Made by a program: the position numbers and the translations under genes
Shown: piece by piece, positions 1 through 9,165 of the stretch
Layout of the letters: every line of letters begins with the position of its first letter
Position numbering within the stretch: position 1 is the stretch's first letter
Assembly: GCA_009773555.1 (NCBI GenBank)
Contig: WSXZ01000005.1
Span: forward strand, 1 to 64,000
From: Methylocystaceae bacterium
GTDB lineage: Bacteria > Pseudomonadota > Alphaproteobacteria > Rhizobiales > Beijerinckiaceae
Length of the DNA: 64,000 nucleotides
Reading direction: 5' to 3'
Notes under the pieces: model-generated
Databases searched by the model: none
Seen by the model: the letters and a program-made list of their open reading frames with translations, nothing else
What the model was told of the DNA's origin: nothing

Positions 1-48
1 ACGGCGCGCCTCGCGCCGGGCGAAACGAGCCCGAGGAGGCGACGATGA
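1..48 (+). CDS. 3' end of an unidentified gene cut by the left window edge
   Basis: A frame is open from base 1 to a TGA at 46-48 and encodes about 15 basic, Pro/Arg-rich residues. The stop overlaps the next start as ATGA, the same coupling seen repeatedly elsewhere in this window. That is the only reason to believe it is the tail of a real gene. No function can be assigned from so short a piece. Confidence 0.3.
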   Translation, partial: TARLAPGETSPRRRR

Positions 49-320
49 ACAGTCGAATATGCTCTTGCATCCCGCCGCCGGTCGGATGGAGCGTCAACCG
101 GCAAACCCATCCTGCAATCACTCAAGCGATCTTCGCTCTTTCCAATAACGAGCGAACGCCTGAAGCGATTTGGGAGGCGCCTACGCCAGAAGAGTGGCGG
201 AGGATTTCCGAACTCGTCGTCGAATATGTCATCGACGGCGATTTCGCCGTCGACAATGGCAAATTCGCCTGGGGACCGTTCGAAACGCTTCGCCTCTTGC
301 CGGCGCGTCGCAACGACTGA
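45..320 (+). CDS. Hypothetical protein, 91 aa
   Basis: The ATG at 45 has a strong AGGAGG ribosome site at 34-39 with 5-base spacing, so the start is well supported. The C-terminal half (about residues 48-85) looks like a compact fold, with an acidic helix (TPEEWRRISELVVEY) followed by an FAVDNGKFAWGPFE stretch. There are no membrane segments or signal peptide. I do not recognise the family. It may be coupled to an upstream gene through the ATGA overlap. Confidence 0.55.
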   Translation: MNSRICSCIPPPVGWSVNRQTHPAITQAIFALSNNERTPEAIWEAPTPEEWRRISELVVEYVIDGDFAVDNGKFAWGPFETLRLLPARRND

Positions 321-402
321 TTGCGATCGCGTCGAAGGCTCGCAAGCAACGTGGCGCGAGCGCGGCGAAAAACTGTGCGTTCGCCGGAGCGCGCGCCGAT
401 GA

Positions 403-1221
403 TCAGTAGCGAGGATACATCGGCGGTTCGAAGGGGCCCGGCTCAAAGCCGTCGAGTTCTCTCGCGAATTGGCGCTGACGCGGGGCCGCGGCGCGAGACT
501 GTCCGCGCGCATTCCCGAGAATTTCTCCGCTCTCCGTGACGACCACCCAACGACCGCCGCGTTCCTGAATGGCCATCACCCGCCCAACGCCCGGCACCAC
601 TTCGCCGGGTTCGACGCCGATCATGCCCCTGTCCGATTCAATAAGTGCGGCGCCTTGATAAACGTCGCGCACCCTGTAGCCGCTAACGACTTTCGAAGCC
701 GGCGCGATCGTCTGGACGGGCGTCATGTCGACTTTAGCGTTTTCGTTCCCGGCGGCGCGGGCGACTTTGGCCTGACTCTTTTCGGGCAAACGCGTCACGG
801 GCGCAGACTTCGCCGCGACGGCGGCAGCCTGGTTTTCGACCGCGGGCGGAGGGGCGCTCGCGGCCTGCGCGCGAGCACGGTCGGCCTGTTGTCGTTTCTC
901 CACGGCGTCCAATTTCGCGCGCAGCTCCTGCACTTGATCTTGAAGAGCGACGATCCGACGCTTCGACGCTTCGTCCAACACGGGGATCGTGACCTGTTGG
1001 GGCGCCGGCGCCTCAGCCTTTTGAACTGCCGCGTCCTTGGACCGGTCTGGCGTATAAAAATGCGTGGCCGCAAGTCCGGCAAGACCGATCAACGCGGCGA
1101 TCAGACCATAGCGGACCGGCCGAGCGCCGCGTCGGTCAATGACGATCTCCACCGGCAGTTTTGCTGGCGGGCCGTGTCTTTTCGGCTGTGGCGGCTCCGG
1201 CGGAATGATGAGGTCGTGCAT
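403..1221 (-). CDS. Hypothetical single-pass membrane protein with coiled coil, 272 aa
   Basis: The N-terminal ~35 residues are cytoplasmic and rich in Pro and basic residues. A transmembrane helix follows at about 38-55 (GLIAALIGLAGLAATHF). An alternating-charge coiled coil lies at about 80-120, then an Ala/Pro-rich linker. The conserved-looking C-terminal domain at about 178-240 (GYRVRDVYQGAALIESDRG) is probably a small periplasmic beta domain. The layout of anchor, coil, linker and beta domain resembles secretion or conjugation accessory proteins, but nothing nearby supports such a system. The product is left unnamed. Confidence 0.65.
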   Translation of the reverse strand: MHDLIIPPEPPQPKRHGPPAKLPVEIVIDRRGARPVRYGLIAALIGLAGLAATHFYTPDRSKDAAVQKAEAPAPQQVTIPVLDEASKRRIVALQDQVQELRAKLDAVEKRQQADRARAQAASAPPPAVENQAAAVAAKSAPVTRLPEKSQAKVARAAGNENAKVDMTPVQTIAPASKVVSGYRVRDVYQGAALIESDRGMIGVEPGEVVPGVGRVMAIQERGGRWVVVTESGEILGNARGQSRAAAPRQRQFARELDGFEPGPFEPPMYPRY

Positions 1222-1371
1222 GCGTGGAATCCCACCTTCGGTATAGGGCGGAGGATTCCTGCATGCGCTTGAATCGCGGCGAAATGGCGTCGATTCTTTT
1301 GCGCTGCTGCGCCTTACGCAGAAGCAATGCGGGCAGGGGATGAGAGCGTCGCCCGGCGTGAATCGCTCAAG

Positions 1372-1818
1372 TTACTTGAAGGGATATGGAGCAGGCGGCG
1401 GCGGATTGAGAGGCCGGGGACCCGGCGAAGCCGTCATCACCGTATAGAGTCGCTCAAAGAAGCAACTCGAATCATAAGGCTCCACGCCCCTGTTGCATTC
1501 AGGCCGGGGAATATAGAGCGGGGGTTGCAGGTGATCGGAGAGGGCGATGCAGACAGGGTCTATGTAAGGTTTTCCGACGTTGTCCGTGACGATTGGATGA
1601 CCGCATTGATCCAAAGGCGGCGCCGTCTCTGCCCCCGCTGGGATTGGCGGAGGAGCCGCATGCTTCTGCTTCGCCTCGGCGGCGCTGGAGAGCGCGAAGG
1701 CCAAAACAGCAATGGCAAGGGCTCCTCTGTTGAACGTGGCGCACACGCTTCGATGTTGTTTTCGCTGGCGGCGTACAGCTGAGACCGCGAGACAAGTGCT
1801 TTTCAACGAGATCCTCAC
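1372..1818 (-). CDS. Hypothetical exported protein, 148 aa
   Basis: After a basic N-terminus there is a hydrophobic stretch at about 31-46 (GALAIAVLAFALSSAAEA) ending in a plausible signal peptidase site. The mature part is Pro-rich with four cysteines (CGHP, VCIAL, ECNRG, SSCFF), which suggests disulfides in the periplasm. If the start lies further in, the signal would be of ordinary length. No family is recognised. It shares no overlap with its neighbours. Confidence 0.5.
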   Translation of the reverse strand: MRISLKSTCLAVSAVRRQRKQHRSVCATFNRGALAIAVLAFALSSAAEAKQKHAAPPPIPAGAETAPPLDQCGHPIVTDNVGKPYIDPVCIALSDHLQPPLYIPRPECNRGVEPYDSSCFFERLYTVMTASPGPRPLNPPPPAPYPFK

Positions 1819-2797
1819 GATGCGCCTCTCGAAATTCGGTGTCGGTCCGATCCAGCCTTATAGCCGATAGCCTCCTGGCCGCGAAGGCGGAGGGCAGGGC
1901 GCCGAGGATGAGCACGGCGATGACGGCAGATCAGTCATGGCGCCGAGTTCTTCTCAGGAGCGGCGCGCGAGGGGTGCGACAACCTGGAAATCGGAAGCGC
2001 GTCGTCTGTGTCGTCTAACCCTGTATCCACTAGGTATTTTCCACAGGTGGAGCACTGCTGCGCCGAAGGCTAGGAAGAACCATTGATCTGAACATTGCGG
2101 CAATCACAACAGTTGTAGTGGGCTGCGGCTCGGTCTCATTGATCGGACCGAATTTCGCGGCGTATGTCTAGGGCGAGACGCTGGCCGTCTCGCCCTTCTT
2201 TTTGCGCGCGCTACAGGAGCCTTCGTCGCTCGAAAGAGCCGACCAGCGCTTCTAACCATCGCCCCCATGCTGTGGGTCAGCGTGGGATCGGCTCGCCACT
2301 GTGCAGCCAGTTGAGCCAGTCCCGAGTAAAAATTACGATTCGATAATCCGATTTTGCAGTCTCTCTGGCGCTTCTCCTTCTCGCCACGCGGACCATTTAC
2401 GTCTGTGTGGAGACATTTCATGCTCGATCTCGCCTACGTGACGTTGCTCGACTTTCTCGCTCGCTCGCCGCCTCTGCGGGACGGCAGAGATGAGGCCTGT
2501 GAGCCGCGGTTCGTGCCAATCGTCGGCGAGGGCAAAGACAGTCGCGAAGAACCGGCGTCGCCGGACACTGCCTGCGATCGCCCCGAGAAATCCTCGCGCG
2601 CCTAAGCTCAACGCTCAACGCTGCGTGTGTGTAGCACTGTCAGTCGTCGGGGGCGCCCTGTGTCAACGTCGCTTCTGACGAAATTGTAGAGTTCAGGGCC
2701 TTATCAAAATTGCGGCGCGGCCCCTACCACAACTCAGTGACAGAAATATAACTCACCGCATGCGCTCACGTCGTGACGGCGCTGCTGGGAGAGTAAG
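1819..2797. other. Gene-poor interval with one terminator and a short open frame
   Basis: No convincing full-length gene is visible over about 980 bases; frames on both strands lack ribosome sites and coding-like composition. Two things stand out. One is a rho-independent terminator at 2171-2204. The other is a 45-codon open frame at 2034-2171 that ends directly at it and translates to a hydrophobic peptide, but has no standard start codon. Confidence 0.5.
2171..2204 (+). terminator. Rho-independent terminator
   Basis: A perfect 10-bp stem (GGGCGAGACG at 2171-2180 with CGTCTCGCCC at 2186-2195) encloses a 5-base loop and is followed directly by TTCTTTTTG. The hairpin begins at the last base of the TAG at 2169-2171, so it probably ends a short plus-strand transcript. 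Confidence 0.8.
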
Positions 2798-3037
2798 ATG
2801 TCGAAAGCAATCTTGGCCGCTACTTTGGTTGTGCTGTTTGGTTCAGGTTCGGCTCTCGCGAAGAGCCCCAAGTGTTTTGAAGGTTACGTCAGGGCGCCCT
2901 GCAGCGCGCCCTCGCCATACTACGTCGAGGGCATGACATACTGGGGGTCGGCGCTGCCTTATGCCGAGCCGCAGGATCCCACCGGCCGAATAGTGCTTGA
3001 AGGCGCGGCAGGGGGAGGAGCGCCGGACGGCGATTGA
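2798..3037 (+). CDS. Small exported protein, 79 aa
   Basis: The ATG at 2798 follows a GGGAGA ribosome site. The first 21 residues form a clear signal peptide (SKAILAATLVVLFGSGSALA). The mature ~57 residues contain two cysteines (PKCFEGY, APCSAPS) that could pair, and a Gly-rich tail. No family is recognised. It stands alone with about 1 kb of apparently empty DNA on each side, typical of an ORFan in accessory DNA. Confidence 0.6.
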   Translation: MSKAILAATLVVLFGSGSALAKSPKCFEGYVRAPCSAPSPYYVEGMTYWGSALPYAEPQDPTGRIVLEGAAGGGAPDGD

Positions 3038-3978
3038 CCGCCTTATTCCGGGTGACGTGGGCGCAGCGCCAGTCGCTGCGCCTGAGCAGATCGGATGGCG
3101 CGATGCGCGTGTGTCGTGCGTTGAGTCAATTTTCGCCAGCGTAATTTTGCGCGCCGAACTGGAAGTGACGATGGCGCACATGGGTGCCGGAACCTCGACG
3201 CGATTACCGCGGCGGCGATCCGGAGATGACCGTTGTCTCTTACCGAAGCCGACGCCTCTCAGTCGCCGACGCCGTTTCAATCATGGAATCGACGAGGGCG
3301 CATGGCGCCGGCTTGTGTTGGGCGAGTGCAAAATGCCTTGTGTGATCACGCGTGTATCGGCGACGCGCGTTCAAGACTGAGAGCAGCAAACAATTCTGAG
3401 CGGGTCGCAAACGACTTTGCCGAACGACGGCGGATGGGTAGCTCGCTATCGTAAAGCGAGCGAATTTCGCGGCCGAAAAAATGTTGATCCTTCACTTCCA
3501 GAGAGCAACCGTCAAACGCGGCCGGCGCCAATTCTTCGACGGCGTCGCGAATGGCATGAGCGGCACGTGGAAAGCGTCACAAGACAAGAGATTTGCGCTT
3601 CGCCCCAGGCGTCTTTCAGAAGAAGAGTCTCGCTTCTGCTCCATAGTCCTTTGCGTCCATCGTCAGCCATCTCCAATGTTCAGGCGCTGAGATCGGCGCA
3701 ACAAGAGGTTGACGGTCTCCAAAGGGGCGCGCCAGTCTTAAGCGTGACGATATTCTTGGTATGCATTATGGAAACAAACATCATACGCCATGCCGTCGCT
3801 GGGTCAAGGCACCGCTGTAATTCCGCATAGGCATCGATCTGCATTTTTTCTGCGATTATCGGCGTAGCTCTGCAGCCTGTCGTCAACACCGCGATAAATC
3901 CCTCGTGGACCAATGGTGCCGGCGCCGATTGGAGTCTGCGATTGACAGGGGCTCATCAGCCCACTAACCATGATTGTT
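3038..3978. other. Interval without a supported gene
   Basis: About 940 bases hold no gene I can support. The best candidate is a minus-strand open frame at about 3346-3531 with some coding-like composition, but it has only a TTG start and no ribosome site. It may be a decayed gene remnant. The folE promoter must lie at the right end, around the Zur palindrome at 3979-3990. Confidence 0.45.
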
Positions 3979-3990
3979 ATGTTATAACAT
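3979..3990. promoter_or_regulatory. Zur-type operator upstream of folE operon
   Basis: This is a perfect 12-bp palindrome, ATGTTATAACAT, about 70 bases before the folE start. It matches the GTTATAAC core known for alphaproteobacterial Zur boxes. The identical 12-mer stands in front of zur at 13895-13906, which strongly suggests that both operons are repressed by Zur with zinc and induced under zinc starvation. Confidence 0.8.
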
Positions 3991-4059
3991 TTCATTCGGC
4001 CTCTTCGACGCGCAGGACCTCATGTCCGCGTCTGCAGGAGCGCCCAGAGATCCAAAGCG

Positions 4060-4677
4060 ATGGACGAAGCCGTCTTCAAGGTTGCGCGCCGGCCGCGTCC
4101 CAGTCGGGACGCGGCGGAGCAAGCCGTTCGTATCTTGATCGAATGGGCCGGCGACGATCCTGATCGGGAAGGTTTGATCGATACGCCGCGACGCGTCGTC
4201 CGCGCCTATGAGGAGTTTTTCGAAGGCTACACGTCGGATCCGCAGGCGCTGCTCGAAACGACGTTCGAAGAGACGGCCGACTATGATGAAATGGTCACGC
4301 TCCGCGACATCCGCGTAGAGTCGCATTGCGAGCATCACATTGTGCCGATTCTCGGCCGCGCGCACATCGCCTATTTGCCCGCAGGCCGGGTCATCGGCAT
4401 CAGCAAATTGGCGCGCGTCGTCGACGCTTTCGCCAAACGCCTGCAGATTCAGGAGACGCTCACGGCGCAGATCGCGGACGCCATCAACGTGGCGCTGAAA
4501 CCGCGCGGCGTCGCGGTCGTCATCGAAGCCGCGCATCACTGCATGACCACGCGCGGCGTCAAACGTCCGGGCGTATCTATGGTCACCAGCAAAATGCTCG
4601 GCGCGTTCCGAACGGATCAGGCGACGCGCCAGGAGTTCCTCGCGCTGATTGGTCGAGATCGCAGAGGTCTGGAATGA
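4060..4677 (+). CDS. folE: GTP cyclohydrolase I (FolE1)
   Basis: This 205-aa enzyme converts GTP to 7,8-dihydroneopterin triphosphate, the first step of folate/pterin synthesis, and would be cytosolic and multimeric. The catalytic domain spans nearly the whole chain. The zinc ligands of the zinc-dependent FolE1 family are present: Cys90 and His93 in SHCEHH, and Cys161 in AHHCMTTRG. It is therefore not a cysteine-less variant or FolE2. It opens an operon behind a Zur box and its stop overlaps the hisI start as ATGA. The odd point is zinc-starvation control of an enzyme that still carries zinc ligands. It may be a second copy with different metal affinity, or the client of the adjacent COG0523 protein. 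Confidence 0.92.
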   Translation: MDEAVFKVARRPRPSRDAAEQAVRILIEWAGDDPDREGLIDTPRRVVRAYEEFFEGYTSDPQALLETTFEETADYDEMVTLRDIRVESHCEHHIVPILGRAHIAYLPAGRVIGISKLARVVDAFAKRLQIQETLTAQIADAINVALKPRGVAVVIEAAHHCMTTRGVKRPGVSMVTSKMLGAFRTDQATRQEFLALIGRDRRGLE

Positions 4678-5165
4678 GCGCTTCAACCAGAGAGCCCTGG
4701 ATGGCGGCGCGAAGCTCCGTAGAGTTTGTGGAGGAAGGAGCATTTCTCGCGCCGAGGTTCGATCGCGACGGTCTCATTCCTGTCGTCACGACTGATGCGC
4801 TTTCGGGCGAAGTGCTGATGCTCGGGGTCATGAACGCCGAGGCGCTGCTGCGCACGATTGAAACGCGCGAGGCGCATTATTGGAGCCGAAGCCGCGGCGC
4901 GCTCTGGCGAAAGGGCGCAACGAGCGGACTGGTTCAGAATATCGTCGAAATGCGGATCGACGACGATCAGGACGCTATCTGGCTGCGCGTCCGCGTCGAG
5001 GGGCTCGGGGCGAGTTGCCATGTCGGCTATCGCTCCTGCTTTTTTCGTTCAGTCGAGATGGGCCTTCCGATCCAGGCGCCGGTCGCACTCACCTTTGTCG
5101 AGCGCGAAAAAGTCTTCGATCCTCGAGAGATTTATGGCGACGCGCCCAATCCGACGAAGCTCTGA
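4674..5165 (+). CDS. hisI: Phosphoribosyl-AMP cyclohydrolase paralogue (HisI-like), altered zinc site
   Basis: This is a 163-aa HisI-family protein (step 3 of histidine synthesis, hydrolysis of phosphoribosyl-AMP). The family core is clear: [17 protein letters not shown] at about 69-85, and CHVGYRSCF at 115-123. Cys115 and Cys122 match two of the three cysteine ligands. The first, normally in DCDxD, is Asp97 here (DDDQD). The start is the ATG overlapping the folE stop (ATGA), so translation is coupled. A Zur-controlled paralogue with a changed metal site suggests use during zinc limitation. A housekeeping hisI or hisIE presumably lies elsewhere. Confidence 0.88.
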   Translation: MSASTREPWMAARSSVEFVEEGAFLAPRFDRDGLIPVVTTDALSGEVLMLGVMNAEALLRTIETREAHYWSRSRGALWRKGATSGLVQNIVEMRIDDDQDAIWLRVRVEGLGASCHVGYRSCFFRSVEMGLPIQAPVALTFVEREKVFDPREIYGDAPNPTKL

Positions 5166-5210
5166 CTCGGGCGTCGACATCCACATTCCATCCGGTCCGT
5201 GAGGAGAAGC

Positions 5211-6440
5211 ATGCACACGCCATCTATTGACAATCGTCTGCCGACAACCGTGCTCTCTGGCTTTCTCGGCGCGGGAAAGACAACGCTGCTCAATCACATT
5301 CTCAACAATCGCAGCGGAAAGCGCGTCGCCGTTATCGTCAACGACATGAGCGAAGTGAACATCGACGCCGATCTCATACGAGAGGGTGACGCCAATCTGT
5401 CGCGAACGGACGAACAACTCGTCGAAATGACGAATGGCTGCATCTGCTGCACCTTGCGCAACGATCTCCTTCGCGAGGTGAGAAAGCTCGCGGAAGAAGG
5501 CCGATTTGACTATCTGTTGATTGAATCGACCGGCATCTCAGAGCCGCTACCTGTCGCTGCAACTTTCCATTTCCGCGAGGAAGACGGCGCGTCTCTTGGA
5601 GATGTGGCGCGGCTTGACACGATGGTGACGGTCGTCGACGCCGTCAATCTCCTTCGAGATTATTCGTCTAACGATTTCCTGGCTGATCGCGGCGAGTCGC
5701 TCGGGTCGGAAGATCAGCGGCCTCTCGTCAATCTGCTTGTCGAACAGATCGAATTTGCTGACGTCGTGGTCCTCAACAAGATCGACGCGGCAAGCATGAC
5801 GCAGATCGACGCGGCCCGAAAAATCATCCGCTCTCTCAACCCGGAGGCGGATATCGTCGAAACGACGATGAGCGCCGCGCCTCTCGATCGCGTTCTCGAT
5901 ACGAAGCGCTTTGATTACGAAAAGGCGCAGCAACATCCGCTCTGGTTCAAGGAGCTGTATGGCTTCTCTGACCACAAGCCGGAAACCGAACAATATGGCG
6001 TTCGAAGCTTCGTCTATCGCGAGCGCCGACCATTCCATCCCTTTAAGTTTCACAAATTCCTGAATTCTCCCTGGCCGGGGGTTATCCGCGCCAAGGGGCA
6101 TTTCTGGCTGGCGACGCGTCCCGAATGGGTCGGAGAACTCAGTCAGGCGGGCGCTCTCGTGCACAACGAAGCCATGGGCATCTGGTGGGCGGAGATTCCG
6201 CAGTCACAATGGCCGCAGGATCCCGCCTGGCGCGAGCATCTCGGCCGGAATTGGAACTCCGTTTATGGCGACCGCCGACAGGAGATCGTGTTCATCGGCT
6301 CGGACATGGATGAAAAGGCCATACGCGCCGCGCTGGACGCCTGCCTCGTTGGCGATCCCAACGCGCGAGTGCTGCCATTGAAGGCGTGGAAGACGCTGCC
6401 CGATCCGTTTCCGAAGTGGACGCGCGGGGAAGCGGCATGA
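5211..6440 (+). CDS. zigA: COG0523-family zinc GTPase, ZigA type
   Basis: This 409-aa G3E-family GTPase is a putative zinc metallochaperone. The P-loop GFLGAGKTT is near the N-terminus, [13 protein letters not shown] is the ZigA-like switch region, and GCICC carries the CxCC metal motif of the family. NKID is the guanine-specificity motif, and a CobW_C-type domain forms the C-terminal third. The ATG at 5211 is preferred over a GTG at 5199 because GAGGAG at 5201-5206 is then an ideal ribosome site. It sits between hisI and DUF1826 in a Zur-headed operon, consistent with zinc delivery to a starved enzyme. Which client it serves is inference. Confidence 0.9.
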   Translation: MHTPSIDNRLPTTVLSGFLGAGKTTLLNHILNNRSGKRVAVIVNDMSEVNIDADLIREGDANLSRTDEQLVEMTNGCICCTLRNDLLREVRKLAEEGRFDYLLIESTGISEPLPVAATFHFREEDGASLGDVARLDTMVTVVDAVNLLRDYSSNDFLADRGESLGSEDQRPLVNLLVEQIEFADVVVLNKIDAASMTQIDAARKIIRSLNPEADIVETTMSAAPLDRVLDTKRFDYEKAQQHPLWFKELYGFSDHKPETEQYGVRSFVYRERRPFHPFKFHKFLNSPWPGVIRAKGHFWLATRPEWVGELSQAGALVHNEAMGIWWAEIPQSQWPQDPAWREHLGRNWNSVYGDRRQEIVFIGSDMDEKAIRAALDACLVGDPNARVLPLKAWKTLPDPFPKWTRGEAA

Positions 6441-7147
6441 CCGCGCCAGCCGCCATCGAACGCGCCGCTTCGCTTGCGCATGGCGTAGGCGACCCTCCGT
6501 CTTCCGTGCGCATGCCGAAGGGCTCTTCTTCAGTCATCGAGGGAGAGCAACCCCGCGTGTTACGGATGATCCGCCGTTCGGAGATTGATCTGGCGATCTG
6601 GCGCCGCGAACTGCCGGCGGCGCTCTCATCCTGGCTCGACAAGTCGCCGATCGGCGAATGGCCAAATCTGCGGCTCGTTCTGGCGTCCGCTGAAATAGCG
6701 AGAACGCTGCGGCGACATTTTGATGCCGCAGGCATAGAGCATTGCGATGGCCGCGCGCTGCTCATAAATGACGTGACGCGGCTCGCGACGCTTTATGCCG
6801 ACGCCTTGCGCGTGACGCATGTTCATCTCAGGCTCGAGCCCGTTCACGACAACGCCTGCACAAAATTCCATCGCGACTGCGTCATTGCGCGCCTCATCAC
6901 GACCTATCGCGGTCCCGGCACGGAATGGGTCACGGCCGAGAACGCGGCGAAAGCGCTTAGCCTGCAACATGACTACGACGGCGAGTTACTGCATGTGCCG
7001 ACCCAATCGGTCGCGATGTTCAAGGGATGCCTCGGCGGAGGGGAAGCAGGCGTTCATCATCGTTCGCCGCAAATCGCCCGCACCGGCGTGACGCGACTTT
7101 TCCTCTGCGCGAACGCTTCCAAACCTCCTGCCGACAGAGGCGCTTGA
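6437..7147 (+). CDS. DUF1826 family protein
   Basis: A 236-aa protein whose start overlaps the zigA stop as ATGA, so it is translationally coupled. The conserved centre is an H...D/H pattern ([20 protein letters not shown], about residues 131-150) followed by [13 protein letters not shown], which looks like a metal-binding beta-barrel core. DUF1826 proteins are known neighbours of zinc-regulated COG0523 genes, but their reaction is not established. The N-terminal 40 residues are variable. Membership in the zinc-starvation operon is the main clue. Confidence 0.8.
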   Translation: MTAPAAIERAASLAHGVGDPPSSVRMPKGSSSVIEGEQPRVLRMIRRSEIDLAIWRRELPAALSSWLDKSPIGEWPNLRLVLASAEIARTLRRHFDAAGIEHCDGRALLINDVTRLATLYADALRVTHVHLRLEPVHDNACTKFHRDCVIARLITTYRGPGTEWVTAENAAKALSLQHDYDGELLHVPTQSVAMFKGCLGGGEAGVHHRSPQIARTGVTRLFLCANASKPPADRGA

Positions 7148-7207
7148 ACGGCTTACGCGCCGGCGCCGCAACTTGCCAAGCATAAATCGAGCCGAGGAAG
7201 ATCGTCC

Positions 7208-7603
7208 ATGTCATTCGGGCAAAGTCCACTTGCTGAAATTGAGGGTCTCTTTTCCGAGTGGAACAAGGCTTTGGTATCCGGAGATCCGGACAAGGTTGTT
7301 CGCCTCTACGCGACAAATGCGATCCTGTTACCGACGCTCTCCAACAAGCCGCGAACCAGTCACGCGGAAATTCGTGATTATTTTGCGAAGACCTTTATGC
7401 CGTGCGGACCATCGGGGACGATTGTCAAAGCCTATGTCCGGGTATTCGCCGATGTCGCGATCTGTTCGGGCATTTTCGCCTTCACGTTTAGCGATCAGAG
7501 CGCCGCACAGGTGCGAAAATCCTTTGTTTATCGCTGGAACGGCGAGGAGTGGCTGATCGTCGAGCATCATTCCTCCCTCATGCCGGAACAACCCGTCGCT
7601 TGA
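7208..7603 (+). CDS. CaMKII-association-domain (SnoaL/NTF2-like) protein
   Basis: A 131-aa single-domain protein of the NTF2-like fold. The family signatures LYATNAILLPTLSN at about 37-50 and HHSSLMPE near the end match the CaMKII association-domain group, which forms oligomeric rings. The ATG at 7208 follows AGGAAG. It begins 60 bases after DUF1826 and is probably the last gene of the Zur-headed operon, meeting DUF1007 tail to tail. No catalytic role is known. It may bind a small ligand or scaffold an oligomer. Confidence 0.75.
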   Translation: MSFGQSPLAEIEGLFSEWNKALVSGDPDKVVRLYATNAILLPTLSNKPRTSHAEIRDYFAKTFMPCGPSGTIVKAYVRVFADVAICSGIFAFTFSDQSAAQVRKSFVYRWNGEEWLIVEHHSSLMPEQPVA

Positions 7604-7660
7604 AGGAATAGTTGGACTTCAGCCCTATGCCCTCAGCGGATCTCCCGCGCCGTTGATCGT

Positions 7661-8263
7661 TCATCGGCACATGATCGTCGCGCTTGTCGGAGGCTGTTTG
7701 CCATAGGAGGCGACAAAAGTCTCCGGCTCGACAATCTCCACCGAGCATCCCGCGTGATTTCCGGTCATCGTCACGGGATTGGCGATTTCGAGACCGAACG
7801 CCACGCCATGATCAGGATCACGGACGTCGAGCTGGAGAGGCCTGCTAAGCACAACCGGCGCTTCGAATGGCAAGGTGAATCGAAGTCTCACAATGTTTCT
7901 GGCGTCAATTTCGATCTGCACGTCTTGCGGTGGCTTGAATGCAGGCCTTCTGTCGCCGAGTCTGACCGATGTGAAGAATTCCCGTCGCGCCAGCGCCTTT
8001 AGCACATCTGCTGGCGCTGCCCAATTCTGCGGACGACGGGGATCGGCGCTTTCTCCCGCGCGCAGCCCTGTGACCGTCGAGGAATAGAACTCGTCAAACT
8101 CCCAAACGTGACGAACGGCAACCGCCCGCCGTTCACGGTCGAAGGCGACTTCGCTCCGCACGGCGACCCATATCTGAGGGCTCGCGAGCATGGGCGTCGA
8201 TGCGAAGAATCGCCAGGCCAGAATGCTGAGGCTGATGGCTCTTCGAAAGCGCAGGCTGTTCAT
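7661..8263 (-). CDS. DUF1007 family periplasmic protein
   Basis: A 200-aa protein with an N-terminal signal peptide (about residues 1-27, ending near MLASP) followed by the DUF1007 beta-rich domain (WEFDEFYSS, LEIANPVTMTG). Family members usually carry HPH just after the signal. Here that position reads SPQIWVAV, so the histidines are missing. It is the last gene of the zur-azt operon and its ATG overlaps the aztC stop (ATGA). DUF1007 is a known partner of metal ABC importers and probably acts in the periplasm. The exact role is unknown. Confidence 0.75.
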   Translation of the reverse strand: MNSLRFRRAISLSILAWRFFASTPMLASPQIWVAVRSEVAFDRERRAVAVRHVWEFDEFYSSTVTGLRAGESADPRRPQNWAAPADVLKALARREFFTSVRLGDRRPAFKPPQDVQIEIDARNIVRLRFTLPFEAPVVLSRPLQLDVRDPDHGVAFGLEIANPVTMTGNHAGCSVEIVEPETFVASYGKQPPTSATIMCR

Positions 8264-9147
8264 TTCGAAATCGCCGTAACGATCTGATCGACATTGTAGC
8301 GGATCAGACTCGCATATGTTGCAGCAGGTCCATCGGCGGCCGAGAGGGATTCGACATAGAGTTTTCCGCCGGGCTTGGCGCCCGTCGCAGCGGCGATCTG
8401 CTGGACAAGCCTCGGATCGTTTGAATTCTCGATAAAGTAGACCTTGACGCCTTCCTTTTTGATTTGGTCGATCAGTTTGGCGACATCTCCCGCCGATGCT
8501 TCCGACTCCGTCGACAATCCGATTGGCGACAGGAATGACACGCCATAGGCGCGGCTGAAGTAGCCGAAGGCGTCATGACTGGTGAGAACCTTACGCTGCT
8601 CCTTCGGAATGGCGCCGATTTGAGCCCTTGCATAGGCGTCGAGCTGTTCGAGCTGCTTCGCGTAGTTTGTGGCATTGGACCTGAATTTGGCCGCATCCTC
8701 CGGACTGGCGGCCGAAAGCGCCTTCTCGATATTATCTGCCCATACGATCACGTTACGCACGCTGTTCCAGACATGTGGATCGGTGACCGATTTGCCATCT
8801 TCCTCCATGGAGATCGTTTCGATTCCCGTCGATACGACCGTAGCCTTGCCTTTGTATCCCGACGCCTGCGCGAGTCGCTGAAACCAGGTCTCCAGCCCCT
8901 CGCCGCTCAGAAAGGCGATGTCTGCCTCTTTCAGCGCGCGTGCGTCGTCGGGCGATGGCTCGAATTCATGCGGGTCGCCATCGGGTGGAACGAGCGATTT
9001 GACGACGACCTGAGCCCCGCCGATCTGCTTTACGACATCTGCCAGGATGCTGAAGCTCGCGACCACATGCAGCGTCCGCGCGTGAGCCGGACTCGAAATG
9101 CAGATCGCCAGGGCCAGGAGCCAGCCGAGCGCTTTCGTCTGTTGCAT
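8260..9147 (-). CDS. aztC: Zinc ABC transporter substrate-binding protein (AztC/ZnuA type)
   Basis: A 295-aa cluster A-I metal-binding protein with a signal peptide at 1-23 (AHA cleavage site). Ligand positions typical of the fold are visible: His in GDPHEFEPSPDD (about 60), His in DPHVW (about 125), His in TSHDAFGYF (about 192), and a Glu/Asp region in IENSNDPR near 268. There is no His-rich acidic loop, which points to the AztC/MntA-like branch rather than classical ZnuA. It lies between the permease and DUF1007, 18 bases after aztB. Zinc is inferred from the Zur-linked context. Confidence 0.85.
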   Translation of the reverse strand: MQQTKALGWLLALAICISSPAHARTLHVVASFSILADVVKQIGGAQVVVKSLVPPDGDPHEFEPSPDDARALKEADIAFLSGEGLETWFQRLAQASGYKGKATVVSTGIETISMEEDGKSVTDPHVWNSVRNVIVWADNIEKALSAASPEDAAKFRSNATNYAKQLEQLDAYARAQIGAIPKEQRKVLTSHDAFGYFSRAYGVSFLSPIGLSTESEASAGDVAKLIDQIKKEGVKVYFIENSNDPRLVQQIAAATGAKPGGKLYVESLSAADGPAATYASLIRYNVDQIVTAISK

Positions 9148-9165
9148 GAACTCTCTCCGTAGTGA

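Noticed and set aside
469-1272. A 267-codon plus-strand open frame
   Set aside because: It is antisense to the membrane/coiled-coil gene at 403-1221; its product is Arg/Gly/His-rich with no domain, a typical GC-rich shadow frame.
3346-3531. A 61-codon minus-strand frame
   Set aside because: Composition is somewhat coding-like but there is no ATG, no ribosome site and no recognisable domain.
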